From DASRQK01 sp964401685 (lineage in GTDB: Bacteria; Bacteroidota; Bacteroidia; Sphingobacteriales; Sphingobacteriaceae), in NCBI GenBank assembly GCA_964401685.1, contig CAYNZH010000013.1, positions 1-57,004 on the forward strand: a DNA stretch of 57,004 bases, given 5' to 3'. Shown piece after piece: positions 16,428 through 25,070 of this stretch (positions are counted from its first letter, which is position 1; each line of letters starts with the position of its first letter). The position numbers were made by a program, and so were the translations under genes. The notes below the pieces were generated by a model. That model had not been told where the DNA came from. It was given only the letters and a program-made list of their open reading frames with translations, and did not search any database.

Positions 16428-17221
16428 CAACATCACGATTATTGATTGTAAAGATTGGCGGTAATGTGATAGATGACCCTCGAGGTCTACAGGATTTTGT
16501 AGAAAAATTTGCTGCCCTTCCAGGAAAGAAGATTCTGGTGCACGGAGGAGGTAAGCTTGCCACGGATCTGGCGACAAAGATTGGATTGGATGTCAACATG
16601 GTGGACGGCAGGCGGATCACCGACGAGGAAATGCTCAAGGTGACCAGCATGGTCTATGCAGGTTTGACGAACAAGTCTATAGTGGCCAAGCTCCAGGCAG
16701 CAGGTTGTGATGCAGTCGGACTGAGCGGTGCCGATGGAAACACGATTCAAACCATGAAGCGCCCCGTAAAAACGATTGATTATGGCTATGTGGGGGATGT
16801 TATGCACGATTCTGTTCAGGTCGCAGCAATCAAGAAGTTTCTTGATGGCGGATTTACGCCGGTTTTCTCAGCGATTACTCATAATGGGTCCGGACAGTTG
16901 CTCAATACCAACGCAGACACGATAGCGTCTGCACTCGCTGTAGCGATGACGAGCATATACGAAACTTCGCTGATTTACTGCTTTGAGAAAAAAGGAGTAT
17001 TAAGGAATCCAGCCGATGAGGATTCAGTCATCGCCGAGCTGAGCAACGGTGATTTTGAGCGTTTGCAGAAAGTGAAGGCAGTTTCCGAGGGCATGATTCC
17101 AAAGCTGCAAAACGCTTTTGATGCTGTGGCTAAAGGCGTTTTTTCAGTCGCAATTGGTCAGGCGGAATCCTTGCATTTGATACAGCAAAAAAGGGCCGGA
17201 ACGGCAGTGGTGAATCGATAA
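16424..17221 (+). CDS. argB: N-acetylglutamate kinase
   Basis: Phosphorylates N-acyl-glutamate, second step of arginine synthesis. 265 residues, amino-acid-kinase fold. Seen: LLIVKIGGNVIDD (phosphate-binding Lys), KILVHGGGKLATDLA, DGRRITDEEML, GLSGADGNTIQ, and PVFSAITHNGSGQLLNTNADTIASALA, which carries the nucleotide-binding residues. The first codons overlap the argF' stop (ATGA), so translation is likely coupled. The N-terminal helix of arginine-inhibited hexameric forms is lacking: the chain starts directly at the first strand. This suggests a dimeric, arginine-insensitive enzyme, an inference from length only. Confidence 0.95.
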   Translation: MTTSRLLIVKIGGNVIDDPRGLQDFVEKFAALPGKKILVHGGGKLATDLATKIGLDVNMVDGRRITDEEMLKVTSMVYAGLTNKSIVAKLQAAGCDAVGLSGADGNTIQTMKRPVKTIDYGYVGDVMHDSVQVAAIKKFLDGGFTPVFSAITHNGSGQLLNTNADTIASALAVAMTSIYETSLIYCFEKKGVLRNPADEDSVIAELSNGDFERLQKVKAVSEGMIPKLQNAFDAVAKGVFSVAIGQAESLHLIQQKRAGTAVVNR

Positions 17222-17234
17222 TACCGAGGTAAAC

Positions 17235-18296
17235 ATGGAGAATAGGTTCGAACTTAGTTTGGATTTGCTGCAAAAACTGATTGCGTTGCCTTCTTTCAGC
17301 AGAGAGGAGAGTCGGACCGCCAGGCTTATAGAAGATTTTCTCAATGCTAGAGGTGTGCCTCATTTCCGAAAAGGGAACAATGTCTGGGCATTCAACGCTT
17401 ATTTCTCCCCGGAGAAACCAACGATTTTGCTCAATTCACACCACGACACCGTCAAGCCAAATCCCGGCTATACCCGCGATCCCTTTGCCGCCGACATCTC
17501 GGATGGCAAGCTTTATGGCTTGGGGAGTAATGATGCTGGTGGCTCTTTGGTGGCTCTTCTGGCCGCTTTTCTTCACTTTTATCCTATGCAGGGTCTGGCT
17601 TATAACCTCTGTTTTGCCGCAAGTGCGGAGGAAGAGATCTCTGGTGCTAACGGGATTGAATCTATACTCAACGACCTGGGCCCGTTGGCTTTCGCCATTG
17701 TTGGCGAACCCACGCAGATGCAGATGGCTGTCTCAGAAAGAGGTTTGCTCGTGCTGGATTGTACAATTTATGGGAAGGCAGGTCATGCTGCGCGTAACGA
17801 AGGTGAAAACGCGATATACAAAGCTTTAACAGCCATCGAATGGTTCAGAACCTACAAATTTCCCCGAGTTTCGTTTTTATTGGGCGATATTTCGATGAAT
17901 GTCACCATGATCAATGCTGGTAGCCAACACAATGTCGTGCCCGCTGCCTGTAGTTTTGTCGTAGATATACGTGTAACTGACGCTTACACACATGAGGAAG
18001 TATTGAAAATTGTAAGGGAAAATGTGGATGGAGACGTAAATCCCAGGTCTATGCGCCTAAGGCCTTCGCATATAGCGCTCGATCATCCCTTGGTGCAAGC
18101 CGGCATCCGCCTGGGAAAAAGTACTTATGGTTCGCCAACACTCAGCGATCAGGCCTTATTGAATATTCCATCTCTGAAGATGGGCCCGGGCGATTCGGCT
18201 CGATCTCATAGTGCCGACGAATTTATCTTTGTCCACGAAATAGAGGAGGCTATCTCAGATTACACAACCGTGCTCGCTGAAATCCTATGCGCTTAA
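17235..18296 (+). CDS. argE: M20-family N-acyl-ornithine deacylase (ArgE-like)
   Basis: Zinc-dependent M20 amidohydrolase, 353 residues. Seen: LNSHHDTVKP (metal His69/His70 and Asp), GLGSNDAGGSLVALL (bridging Asp100), FAASAEEEISGANG (general base Glu and metal Glu, about 131-133), GKAGHAARNEGENA (dimerisation domain) and GPGDSARSHSADEF near the C-terminus. As last gene of the argD-argF'-argB cluster it most likely removes the acyl group from N-acyl-citrulline or N-acyl-ornithine, which in an argF' organism would be N-acyl-citrulline. DapE-type succinyl-diaminopimelate desuccinylase is the main alternative on sequence alone. It converges on the BioF-like gene with a 15-nt gap and no terminator visible. 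Confidence 0.88.
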   Translation: MENRFELSLDLLQKLIALPSFSREESRTARLIEDFLNARGVPHFRKGNNVWAFNAYFSPEKPTILLNSHHDTVKPNPGYTRDPFAADISDGKLYGLGSNDAGGSLVALLAAFLHFYPMQGLAYNLCFAASAEEEISGANGIESILNDLGPLAFAIVGEPTQMQMAVSERGLLVLDCTIYGKAGHAARNEGENAIYKALTAIEWFRTYKFPRVSFLLGDISMNVTMINAGSQHNVVPAACSFVVDIRVTDAYTHEEVLKIVRENVDGDVNPRSMRLRPSHIALDHPLVQAGIRLGKSTYGSPTLSDQALLNIPSLKMGPGDSARSHSADEFIFVHEIEEAISDYTTVLAEILCA

Positions 18297-18311
18297 AGCC
18301 GGGTCATAAAA

Positions 18312-19418
18312 TTACAAGAGGCCCAATTCGTCGAGAACGTTTATAAGCGTTTGAATATCCTCCCGGGAATGCGCAGCGCTGATGACAATCCTGTCTACTG
18401 CCGGGTCCTCAGGATTTGGGTAAGCAAAACTTGAAATCAGTATACCCTTTTGTATCAGCTGCTCGTAAAGCGCTACCCCAGGGCGGGTAAAAACAGGGAA
18501 GCGGGGAATCCTAAGCCAGGAGGATTTGAGCGCAGCTTCAAATTGACTGATATTGCGTTGTAGTTTCTTGTGCTGTTCGAGATAAAGATCACTTGCTTGC
18601 AGCCAGGCATACAGAAAGGCCGGGGCCGGAGGAGATGCACCGACAAAAATACCCGTCTTGCGGAGATTTTCAGCAGTTTCTCTATTGGTCAAAATCAGGC
18701 CGGCGTCAATACCCATCCCTTTTGCCATCGAAGCCACGATCGTTGTGGAGAATCCCGCTTGATCAGGAATCGTCCGCGCTACTGGACATTGTCCCGGATC
18801 GAGAATTCCGAGGCCGTGGGAGTCATCAAGTACAAAGTGAATCTGCTTGTCAGCATGCACCCGCGCGAAACCCGAAAAGTCAAAACAACGCGGCAGCACG
18901 TTGTCCACAGTATTGCTGAGTATTACAAAAAAAGTGTCAGGGGAGTTGTTGATTTCCTCAATCGTTTGCGTTGTCCATTCTTGGAAATCAGATTGGACCT
19001 CAGGCCTGCCAGCTGTCCAGAGCGCAGGGTGGTGACAGGGTCCATAAATCAATTTGACTTTGTTTGCGCCACCATTCTGAGAAGCGAAATATCGGGCAAC
19101 AAGTTGGGCTGCCAAAAAACCACTGGATAGAATTAAGCTGCTTTCGAATTGAAAATGCCGTGTAGCGTAGCTTTCTGCTTTATTATAGATGTCCAGCTGA
19201 ACGTTATTGGTCCGGGAAGTGCCATTGTTTAACCCGTATAACTCCAGTCCTTCCAAAAAACGATTCAGGAAATCGGGATGTTGATTGAGGCCCAGATAAG
19301 CCGTTCCTCCAAAAAATAAATACGAACGCTCATCCAGTACTACCTCACGACCAGTAGCGAGGGGCAGTTGGCGAGCCATTTTTTTCAGCGCCGCGGCGGC
19401 CTCAGATTCCTGGTTCAT
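18312..19418 (-). CDS. BioF/KBL-like PLP-dependent alpha-oxoamine synthase family protein
   Basis: Fold-type I PLP enzyme, 368 residues. Seen: YLGLNQHPDF, GTSRTNNVQLDIYNKAE (close to the G.GS.R...G....H..LE of AONS), LDDSHGLGILD (Asp198/199 and His201 at the cofactor), and VASMAKGMGIDAGLI with Lys233 as likely Schiff-base lysine. Standard 8-amino-7-oxononanoate synthase has DDAHG and FSKALG, so this is a divergent member. Its start overlaps the panD stop by 4 nt (ATGA), so it is co-translated with beta-alanine synthesis. No other biotin gene is nearby. The substrate is unknown to me; biotin synthesis or a pantothenate-linked reaction are both guesses. Confidence 0.8.
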   Translation of the reverse strand: MNQESEAAAALKKMARQLPLATGREVVLDERSYLFFGGTAYLGLNQHPDFLNRFLEGLELYGLNNGTSRTNNVQLDIYNKAESYATRHFQFESSLILSSGFLAAQLVARYFASQNGGANKVKLIYGPCHHPALWTAGRPEVQSDFQEWTTQTIEEINNSPDTFFVILSNTVDNVLPRCFDFSGFARVHADKQIHFVLDDSHGLGILDPGQCPVARTIPDQAGFSTTIVASMAKGMGIDAGLILTNRETAENLRKTGIFVGASPPAPAFLYAWLQASDLYLEQHKKLQRNISQFEAALKSSWLRIPRFPVFTRPGVALYEQLIQKGILISSFAYPNPEDPAVDRIVISAAHSREDIQTLINVLDELGLL

Positions 19419-19771
19419 GAGGTGGCTACCAATTTGTTGTTTTCATCCGGAAAAACAAGCTTCGGCTCGAAATCCCGTGCTTCTTCCCTGTCCATATGGG
19501 CGTAGGATATAATGATAATCACATCGCCGACCTGAACCAAGCGCGCTGCAGCACCGTTGAGGCACACGACCCCAGAACCTTTTTCGCCTTTTATCACATA
19601 CGTCTCAAAGCGAGCTCCGTTGTTGTTATTTACTATCTGTACTTTTTCGTTTGCAATCAAGTCCGCAGCATCCATCAGATCCTCGTCAATCGTAATACTC
19701 CCGACGTAATTCAACTCCGCCTGGGTTACTTTCGCCCTGTGTATTTTGGACTTTAAAACCTCAATAATCAT
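19415..19771 (-). CDS. panD: Aspartate 1-decarboxylase proenzyme
   Basis: Pyruvoyl enzyme that makes beta-alanine for pantothenate. 118 residues, normal length. The self-cleavage site is Gly24-Ser25 in NYVGSITID; Ser25 becomes the pyruvoyl group. Also seen: the double-psi barrel segments KVQIVNNNNGARFETYV, GVVCLNGAAARLVQVGD and IIIISYAHMD. It is 22 nt downstream of panC and overlaps the BioF-like gene by 4 nt. It has its own -7 box 4 nt before the ATG. Confidence 0.96.
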   Translation of the reverse strand: MIIEVLKSKIHRAKVTQAELNYVGSITIDEDLMDAADLIANEKVQIVNNNNGARFETYVIKGEKGSGVVCLNGAAARLVQVGDVIIIISYAHMDREEARDFEPKLVFPDENNKLVATS

Positions 19772-19775
19772 AGCA

Positions 19776-19783
19776 CAAAGTTA
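19776..19783 (-). promoter_or_regulatory. panD -7 box
   Basis: Minus-strand TAACTTTG ends 4 nt before the panD ATG, in the short gap after panC. It would give a nearly leaderless panD-BioF-like transcript. No -33 match. Confidence 0.45.
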
Positions 19784-19793
19784 CGCAAAAATA

Positions 19794-20654
19794 TTAGGAA
19801 AGTATCATATTGTCAAGTAGGCGAACTCCCTCAATGCTTGCTGCAACCAAGGAAACATACTCCTTTTCTGGCTGAAAGGTTTGTGCCTCCAAGAGGGTTC
19901 CAAGGTCGCAGATCGCAAAATACTCCAGACTAAGCGATCGGACGGAAGTAAGCTTGTTTTCGCATTCCTGCTTCAAATCAAAGAGTGCCAGTTCGCCGCG
20001 CCTGACCAAATCGAAACGTTCCCGCGCATGACTTAGCGTCTCAAAGAGAATGAGGGCCTCCTCTTTTCCTTTTGACGAGAGCCGAACATTGCGGGAGCTC
20101 ATTGCAAGGCCTTTGTCTTCGCGGATGATTGGACACATCTGGAGTTTGACAGGGATTTTTTCCTCCGCGATGAGGCGCTCGATAACCTTATATTGTTGCA
20201 AGTCTTTTTGACCGAACATCGCCAAATCGGGTTTCACCGCCTTAAACAATTTTCTTACGATCTGTAATACTCCGTCAAAATGCCCGGGTCTGCGTGCTGC
20301 CTCCCAGACTGCGCCGAGATTGCCCAGATCAAAAGGGATCGGCCTCTCGCCGCGGGGATACATTTCGTCCACTGCCGGCATAAAGACGATTTCGCAGCCT
20401 GCGGATTCCAGCAACTGAAGGTCGCGGTCGAGTGGACGTGGGTAGAGCTCCAGGTCTGTCGGATCATTGAACTGAGTGGGATTTACAAAAATACTGCAAA
20501 CGACCAGATTTGCGTGCTCCAGTCCCGCCTTGATCAGCGAGATGTGACCGGCATGTAGCGCACCCATGGTGGGCACGAAAGCCACTTTTTCTCCCCGTTG
20601 CCGGCAGGAGCCCAACTGCTTTTCCAGCTCCGTTTTTGTATAGATAACCTTCAT
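19794..20654 (-). CDS. panC: Pantoate-beta-alanine ligase
   Basis: Joins pantoate and beta-alanine with ATP through a pantoyl-adenylate. 286 residues. Seen: VAFVPTMGALHAGHISLI with His34 and His37 of the HIGH-type motif, CSIFVNPTQFN, AMFGQKDLQQY, and DKGLAMSSRNVRLS, which corresponds to the KMSKS loop. Followed by panD, so the last two steps of the pathway are together; panB is not in the window. A -7 box lies at 20674-20681. Confidence 0.97.
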   Translation of the reverse strand: MKVIYTKTELEKQLGSCRQRGEKVAFVPTMGALHAGHISLIKAGLEHANLVVCSIFVNPTQFNDPTDLELYPRPLDRDLQLLESAGCEIVFMPAVDEMYPRGERPIPFDLGNLGAVWEAARRPGHFDGVLQIVRKLFKAVKPDLAMFGQKDLQQYKVIERLIAEEKIPVKLQMCPIIREDKGLAMSSRNVRLSSKGKEEALILFETLSHARERFDLVRRGELALFDLKQECENKLTSVRSLSLEYFAICDLGTLLEAQTFQPEKEYVSLVAASIEGVRLLDNMILS

Positions 20655-20673
20655 TGACGCCTCGTTTTGCCGG

Positions 20674-20681
20674 CAAAAATA
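20674..20681 (-). promoter_or_regulatory. panC -7 box
   Basis: Minus-strand TATTTTTG, 19 nt upstream of the panC ATG. No -33 match. The divergent GT5 promoter is at 20722-20752. Confidence 0.45.
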
Positions 20682-20721
20682 GTTGAATTAATGGACATTC
20701 CCGACTTAACTCCCTTAAGAA

Positions 20722-20752
20722 TTGCGTTTTCCATAAATTATCACTATCTTTG
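20722..20752 (+). promoter_or_regulatory. Promoter of the GT5-like / DUF4270 operon
   Basis: TTG (20722-20724), 20-nt spacer, TATCTTTG (20745-20752): a close match to the Bacteroidota -33/-7 consensus. It predicts a leader of about 40 nt, and decides for the ATG at 20799 over in-frame starts upstream of the promoter. Confidence 0.72.
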
Positions 20753-20798
20753 TGCGTCTGTTTTACTTCTTATTAAATTTTATAAAAATAAACTGGAG

Positions 20799-21629
20799 AT
20801 GGCAAAAACGAAGATTTTGTTTATTACCCACGAGATGTCGCCTTTCCTCGAACTAAGTAAAATTTCAGAAATAACACGTCAACTACCTCAGGCAATGCAG
20901 GAAAAAGGATACGAAATCCGCATTTTGATGCCTAGATTTGGTAGTATTAATGAGCGACGTAATCGTCTTCATGAAGTGATAAGGTTGTCTGGGATGAATA
21001 TAGTGGTTGACAATAACGACAACCCCTTGATTATTAAAGTGGCTTCAATTCCTTCTGCGCGAATGCAGGTGTATTTCCTTGACAATGAGGAGTACTTTCA
21101 GCGCAAGCAGGTTTTTGCGAATGATAAAGGTAAGTTTTTCGCTGACAACAGTGAGCGATCAGTTTTTTTCTGTAAGGGAGCCTTGGAAACCGTCAAAAAG
21201 CTTGGTTGGTCGCCAGATGTTGTACATTGCCATGGCTGGATGAGTGCGTTGATTCCTGCTTATGTGAAAACTGCTTACAGAAACGACCCGACTTTCAAAG
21301 GAACCAAGGTTGTGTACTCCCTATATAAGGAAGAATTCGAGGGCTCTCTGGGAGAGGATTTCGGCAGAATTGCGCTCACTGGTGACATGACTGCTGAAGA
21401 TATGAAGGGTTATGGTGCAGGTGAATATGCGAGTTTGTACGAAGGTGCTTTTGCCTATACGGACGCGTTAGTGACTAGCGGCGAGGAATTGGATGTGGAA
21501 CTGTTAAATATTGTTAAAAACTGTGATATTCCAGTTTTTGACATGGAAAACGACGTAGATTTCGAAAATTATTGCAACCTTTACGACCAGTTTTCAAGTG
21601 AAGAACTTGAAGAAACGTTGGAAGCATAA
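20799..21629 (+). CDS. Short glycogen/starch-synthase-like protein (GT5 N-terminal half only)
   Basis: 276 residues resembling the N-terminal Rossmann half of GT5 glycogen synthases: KILFITHEMSPFLE, YEIRILMPRFGSINERRN, and DVVHCHGWMSALIPAYVK with the HGW motif. The family normally has about 470-480 residues, and the C-terminal half with the catalytic EPCGL-type region is absent. The ADP-glucose KxGGL motif reads KISEI here. A catalytic role is therefore doubtful, and a binding or regulatory role more likely. Neighbours are conserved in Bacteroidota: panC divergent on one side, DUF4270 lipoprotein (overlapping by one base, TAATG) and glmS on the other. Confidence 0.82.
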   Translation: MAKTKILFITHEMSPFLELSKISEITRQLPQAMQEKGYEIRILMPRFGSINERRNRLHEVIRLSGMNIVVDNNDNPLIIKVASIPSARMQVYFLDNEEYFQRKQVFANDKGKFFADNSERSVFFCKGALETVKKLGWSPDVVHCHGWMSALIPAYVKTAYRNDPTFKGTKVVYSLYKEEFEGSLGEDFGRIALTGDMTAEDMKGYGAGEYASLYEGAFAYTDALVTSGEELDVELLNIVKNCDIPVFDMENDVDFENYCNLYDQFSSEELEETLEA

Positions 21630-23113
21630 TGAATGATAAAAATTCTTTTTCTTTGAGAATGAAATTTAGACATAAAGACTTATTAACCCTGTTGATAAGT
21701 CTTTTTATTTTGGGATTGGGAGGCTGTAAGAATCCATCAGGGGTGGGGCTTGAAGTCCCGCCGGGAGAGGAGATTTCAGGATTCTTTACGGATACAGTCT
21801 CTGTGCACGGCTACACGGTACGTGACGACAGCACTCAGTCTACAGGATTCAATCAGGCCGTTTTCGGCTATATCAAGCATCCCGTGTTGGGAACAACGAT
21901 CGCTGATTTGGCTTTAGAAATCGGGATGCCAGCACGGCTACCCCGTATTGCACCGGATGCAGTGATCGATTCGGTGATTCTTGTACTGCCCTACGGCCTG
22001 GACTTTTTTGGCGACACGCTTAATTCTACTTTTGCGCTTCAGGTCAGACCGTTGAATGAGATTTTTGCATACAACACGTTTTCGACGAAATCCTGGAAGG
22101 TCAGAGACATAGAACTAGGCCGTGTTCAGCTGAATCGGTATGCGCACAAAGCCAGCGACAGTTTATTGGTGGTGAGGTATATCAACGAAATGGATTCTAT
22201 GGTCAAAGTTGGTCCTCAGCTCCGAATTCCCCTTGATAAGGATTACTTTAGAAACTTGTTCTCTAGCGAATTGGATTCCAGTTTGTGGGCGAGTCCCTCT
22301 AGTTTCCGCAACCATGTCAAGGGACTTTATCTATCGGTCGATACCAACCTTTCTCAGGGAATGGGCCGATTGGCCAGTTTTGTTGCAGTGGACAATGTAT
22401 CAGGAATTGAACTGCGCTACAGGCAGCCGTCTTTGACTGTCGACGATGATGAAGATAAGATCGACACGATCCGGACATTTTTCCCTATAAATTCTTATAA
22501 TCCAAACTCCGGTGGCAACTTGGGTTTTGCCAGCAGTGTACAAAATGTTTATTCGACAGAAGTGCAAGCCCAATTGGACAATCCTGATGGCGATGCCGAT
22601 CGTTTGTTTTTACATGCTCCCGTGGGATTGAGAGGCAAAATCAGCTTTCCTTTTATCGAAGAACTGAAGAATCAAAATATATTGATCAACAAAGCTGAAC
22701 TCGTTCTGTACGTGGATGACTCTGCTCTTCAAGCGTTTGGTGCCCCCGCGCCACGCCTTACACTATATAGAGAAGACATTGCCGGGCGCCGCCAAAACAT
22801 TCCGGACGGAGACGCTGTAAACTCCTTCGGCGTGCCAAATGATCCTCGAAGTATGAATTTCGTCAACTTTGGTGGCTGGTACCATCGGGTGAACAAGCGG
22901 TATGTATTTCACCTGACATCGTATATACAAGATGTCCTTTTGGGCAAAATCAATGGAAATGAACTCTTCATTGCACCCGTATCTCCCTCGTTGCCTTATG
23001 TTCCGGTTCAGCCGGCACTGAATGCAGGTGGTACGACAGTTCTGCATGGAAGTGGTTCGTCTACTTATAAGATGAAGCTCAATATTTATTATACCGAGAC
23101 TGGACAGCTATAA
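21629..23113 (+). CDS. DUF4270 lipoprotein
   Basis: 494 residues. N-terminal basic stretch and hydrophobic segment LLTLLISLFILGLGGC with a lipobox-like end (Cys33), so exported and probably outer-membrane anchored. The mature part has the DUF4270 pattern: TDTVSVHGYTV early, VFGYIKHPVLGTT, AVIDSVILVLPY, later LFLHAPVGLRGKISFP and INKAELVLYVD, rich in beta strands. No enzymatic motif recognised. The family is widespread in Bacteroidota beside glmS and the short GT5 gene. Its function is unknown. Coupled to the GT5 gene by TAATG. Confidence 0.85.
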   Translation: MNDKNSFSLRMKFRHKDLLTLLISLFILGLGGCKNPSGVGLEVPPGEEISGFFTDTVSVHGYTVRDDSTQSTGFNQAVFGYIKHPVLGTTIADLALEIGMPARLPRIAPDAVIDSVILVLPYGLDFFGDTLNSTFALQVRPLNEIFAYNTFSTKSWKVRDIELGRVQLNRYAHKASDSLLVVRYINEMDSMVKVGPQLRIPLDKDYFRNLFSSELDSSLWASPSSFRNHVKGLYLSVDTNLSQGMGRLASFVAVDNVSGIELRYRQPSLTVDDDEDKIDTIRTFFPINSYNPNSGGNLGFASSVQNVYSTEVQAQLDNPDGDADRLFLHAPVGLRGKISFPFIEELKNQNILINKAELVLYVDDSALQAFGAPAPRLTLYREDIAGRRQNIPDGDAVNSFGVPNDPRSMNFVNFGGWYHRVNKRYVFHLTSYIQDVLLGKINGNELFIAPVSPSLPYVPVQPALNAGGTTVLHGSGSSTYKMKLNIYYTETGQL

Positions 23114-23168
23114 GCGCTTTTCATTAAATTTTTTTATTTAGTCCACACGAGAAAATAAATCTTTTTTG

Positions 23169-23201
23169 TAGATTTGTCCCTTCGGGTTCGCCTTGGACCC
23201 G
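23169..23201 (+). promoter_or_regulatory. glmS -7 box and leader hairpin
   Basis: TAGATTTG (23169-23176) fits the -7 box; no -33 TTG at the right distance. The leader carries a 7-bp hairpin, CGGGTTC / GGACCCG with one G.U pair and loop GCCTT (23183-23201), ending 24 nt before the glmS ATG. It is too small for a glmS ribozyme. Confidence 0.5.
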
Positions 23202-23225
23202 TTACATCTACTAGAAAGAAAATAC

Positions 23226-25061
23226 ATGTGTGGAATCGTTGGGTACATTGGTCACCGACAGGCCTGGCCAATTGTCTTAAAGGGTCTTAAACGTTTAGAA
23301 TACCGTGGCTACGACAGCGCGGGAATCGCAGTTTTTGACAAAAATATCGAAACGTATAAAAAAGCAGGAAAGGTGGCTGCCCTGGAGAATCTCGTAAACG
23401 GCGAGGCACCCGGCGGCTGCATGGCGATCGGGCATACCCGATGGGCTACCCACGGCGAACCTAATGACGTCAACGCGCACCCTCACAACTCTTATAGTGG
23501 GCGGCTTACCCTTGTGCATAACGGGATTATTGAAAATTATTCGGCTCTCAAACTTGAATTGGAGCATATTGGTCACCATATGCAGAGCGATACAGATACG
23601 GAGGTGCTCGCTCATTTCATAGAGCACATCATGGAACAGGAGCAAGCAGATCTTTTGGAGGGCGTGAGACTTGCGCTTGGACAGGTGGTGGGTGCCTATG
23701 CAATTGCGGTGATGGATCGTGATCAACCCAATCAGCTTGTTGTTGCGAGGAAAGGCAGTCCCCTCGTTATCGGAATAGGAGAGAATGAGCATTTCATTGC
23801 CTCCGATGCTTCGCCGATCGTCGAATTCACCAGAAGTGTCACTTACCTTGGTGATGAGGAAATTGCGCTTTTGACGGCAGATGAAATCGTGGTGAAAACC
23901 ATTCAGAACAAAGGGAAAACGCCGTTTATTCAATTTCTGGAAATGCGGCTCGACCAGTTGGAAAAGGCCGGTTACGACTACTATATGTTAAAGGAGATTC
24001 ACGAACAGGCACGCTCTGTGAGGGATTGTCTGAGAGGGCGAATCGATACGGTCGGGGGAAAAGTCCAGCTGGGTGGGTTGAAAGCTCATGAGGATCAGTT
24101 GAAAAACACGTCCCGTATTATCATGATTGGCTGCGGAACCTCCTGGCACGCTGCTTTGGTTGGGGCCTACCTCATCGAAGAATACGCACGCGTTCCAGTT
24201 TCCGTCGAATATGCTTCTGAATTTCGTTACAGGAATCCTATCATTTTCAAGGACGATATTGTGATCGCCATTTCCCAATCGGGCGAAACAGCGGACACGT
24301 TGGCCGCTCTTGAGCTGGCAAAAAGCCGCGGAGCGACTATATTAGGGATATGCAATGTAGTGGGATCTTCTATTCCAAGGATGACTGATGCAGGTGTGTA
24401 TACCCATGCTGGTCCTGAAATCGGTGTAGCATCGACCAAAGCGTTCACAGCTCAAGTCACGGTATTGACTTTGCTCAGTTTGTATATGGCACAGCTGAAG
24501 GGCCAAATTCAGGACGAGCGCTTGAATGAGTTGTTGGCGGCCTTGGACAATATTCCCCATCAAATCGAGGAAGTTCTCGCTTCGGACAGCGCAGCACTTT
24601 ACATTGCCCAAGAAATACAGCACCGAGATCATGCGCTGTTTCTGGGGCGCGGCCTGGGATTTCCCGTTGCGTTGGAAGGTGCCCTAAAGCTCAAGGAGAT
24701 TTCCTATATACATGCCGAAGGCTATCCTGCAGCGGAGATGAAGCATGGGCCGATTGCGCTTATCGATGAAAACATGCCAGTGATCGTGATCGCGACTCAA
24801 CATTCGTCCTATGAGAAAGTAATTAGCAACATTCAGGAAGTCAAAGCCCGCAAAGGCAGAATAATCGCGATTGTGACCCAAGGCGACGAACGAGTCAAAA
24901 AGCTGGCCGATTTTACCATTGAAATCCCTGTTGCGGAGGAGATTTTCCTCCCCTTGTTGGCGACCATCCCCCTACAGTTTTTGGCCTATCACACAGCACT
25001 ATTGCGCGGATGTAACGTAGATCAGCCCAGAAATCTGGCCAAATCGGTGACTGTTGAATAG
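23226..25061 (+). CDS. glmS: Glutamine-fructose-6-phosphate aminotransferase (isomerising)
   Basis: Makes glucosamine-6-phosphate, the entry to cell-wall amino sugars. 611 residues. The start is fixed by MCGIVGYIG: Cys2 becomes the N-terminal nucleophile after Met removal, so the in-frame upstream ATG at 23193 is wrong. Seen: the Ntn glutaminase domain (RLEYRGYDSAG, HTRWATHGEPN, LVHNGIIENY), then two SIS domains with MIGCGTSWHAAL, SQSGETADTLAAL and GRGLGFPVALEGALKLKEISY, and the C-tail CNVDQPRNLAKSVTVE. It is 112 nt after the DUF4270 gene with its own -7 box. Confidence 0.97.
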   Translation: MCGIVGYIGHRQAWPIVLKGLKRLEYRGYDSAGIAVFDKNIETYKKAGKVAALENLVNGEAPGGCMAIGHTRWATHGEPNDVNAHPHNSYSGRLTLVHNGIIENYSALKLELEHIGHHMQSDTDTEVLAHFIEHIMEQEQADLLEGVRLALGQVVGAYAIAVMDRDQPNQLVVARKGSPLVIGIGENEHFIASDASPIVEFTRSVTYLGDEEIALLTADEIVVKTIQNKGKTPFIQFLEMRLDQLEKAGYDYYMLKEIHEQARSVRDCLRGRIDTVGGKVQLGGLKAHEDQLKNTSRIIMIGCGTSWHAALVGAYLIEEYARVPVSVEYASEFRYRNPIIFKDDIVIAISQSGETADTLAALELAKSRGATILGICNVVGSSIPRMTDAGVYTHAGPEIGVASTKAFTAQVTVLTLLSLYMAQLKGQIQDERLNELLAALDNIPHQIEEVLASDSAALYIAQEIQHRDHALFLGRGLGFPVALEGALKLKEISYIHAEGYPAAEMKHGPIALIDENMPVIVIATQHSSYEKVISNIQEVKARKGRIIAIVTQGDERVKKLADFTIEIPVAEEIFLPLLATIPLQFLAYHTALLRGCNVDQPRNLAKSVTVE

Positions 25062-25070
25062 AAATGTAAA

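Noticed and set aside
23183..23201. glmS ribozyme/riboswitch
   Set aside because: The hairpin is only 19 nt; the glmS ribozyme needs a far larger nested pseudoknot, and there is no room in this leader.
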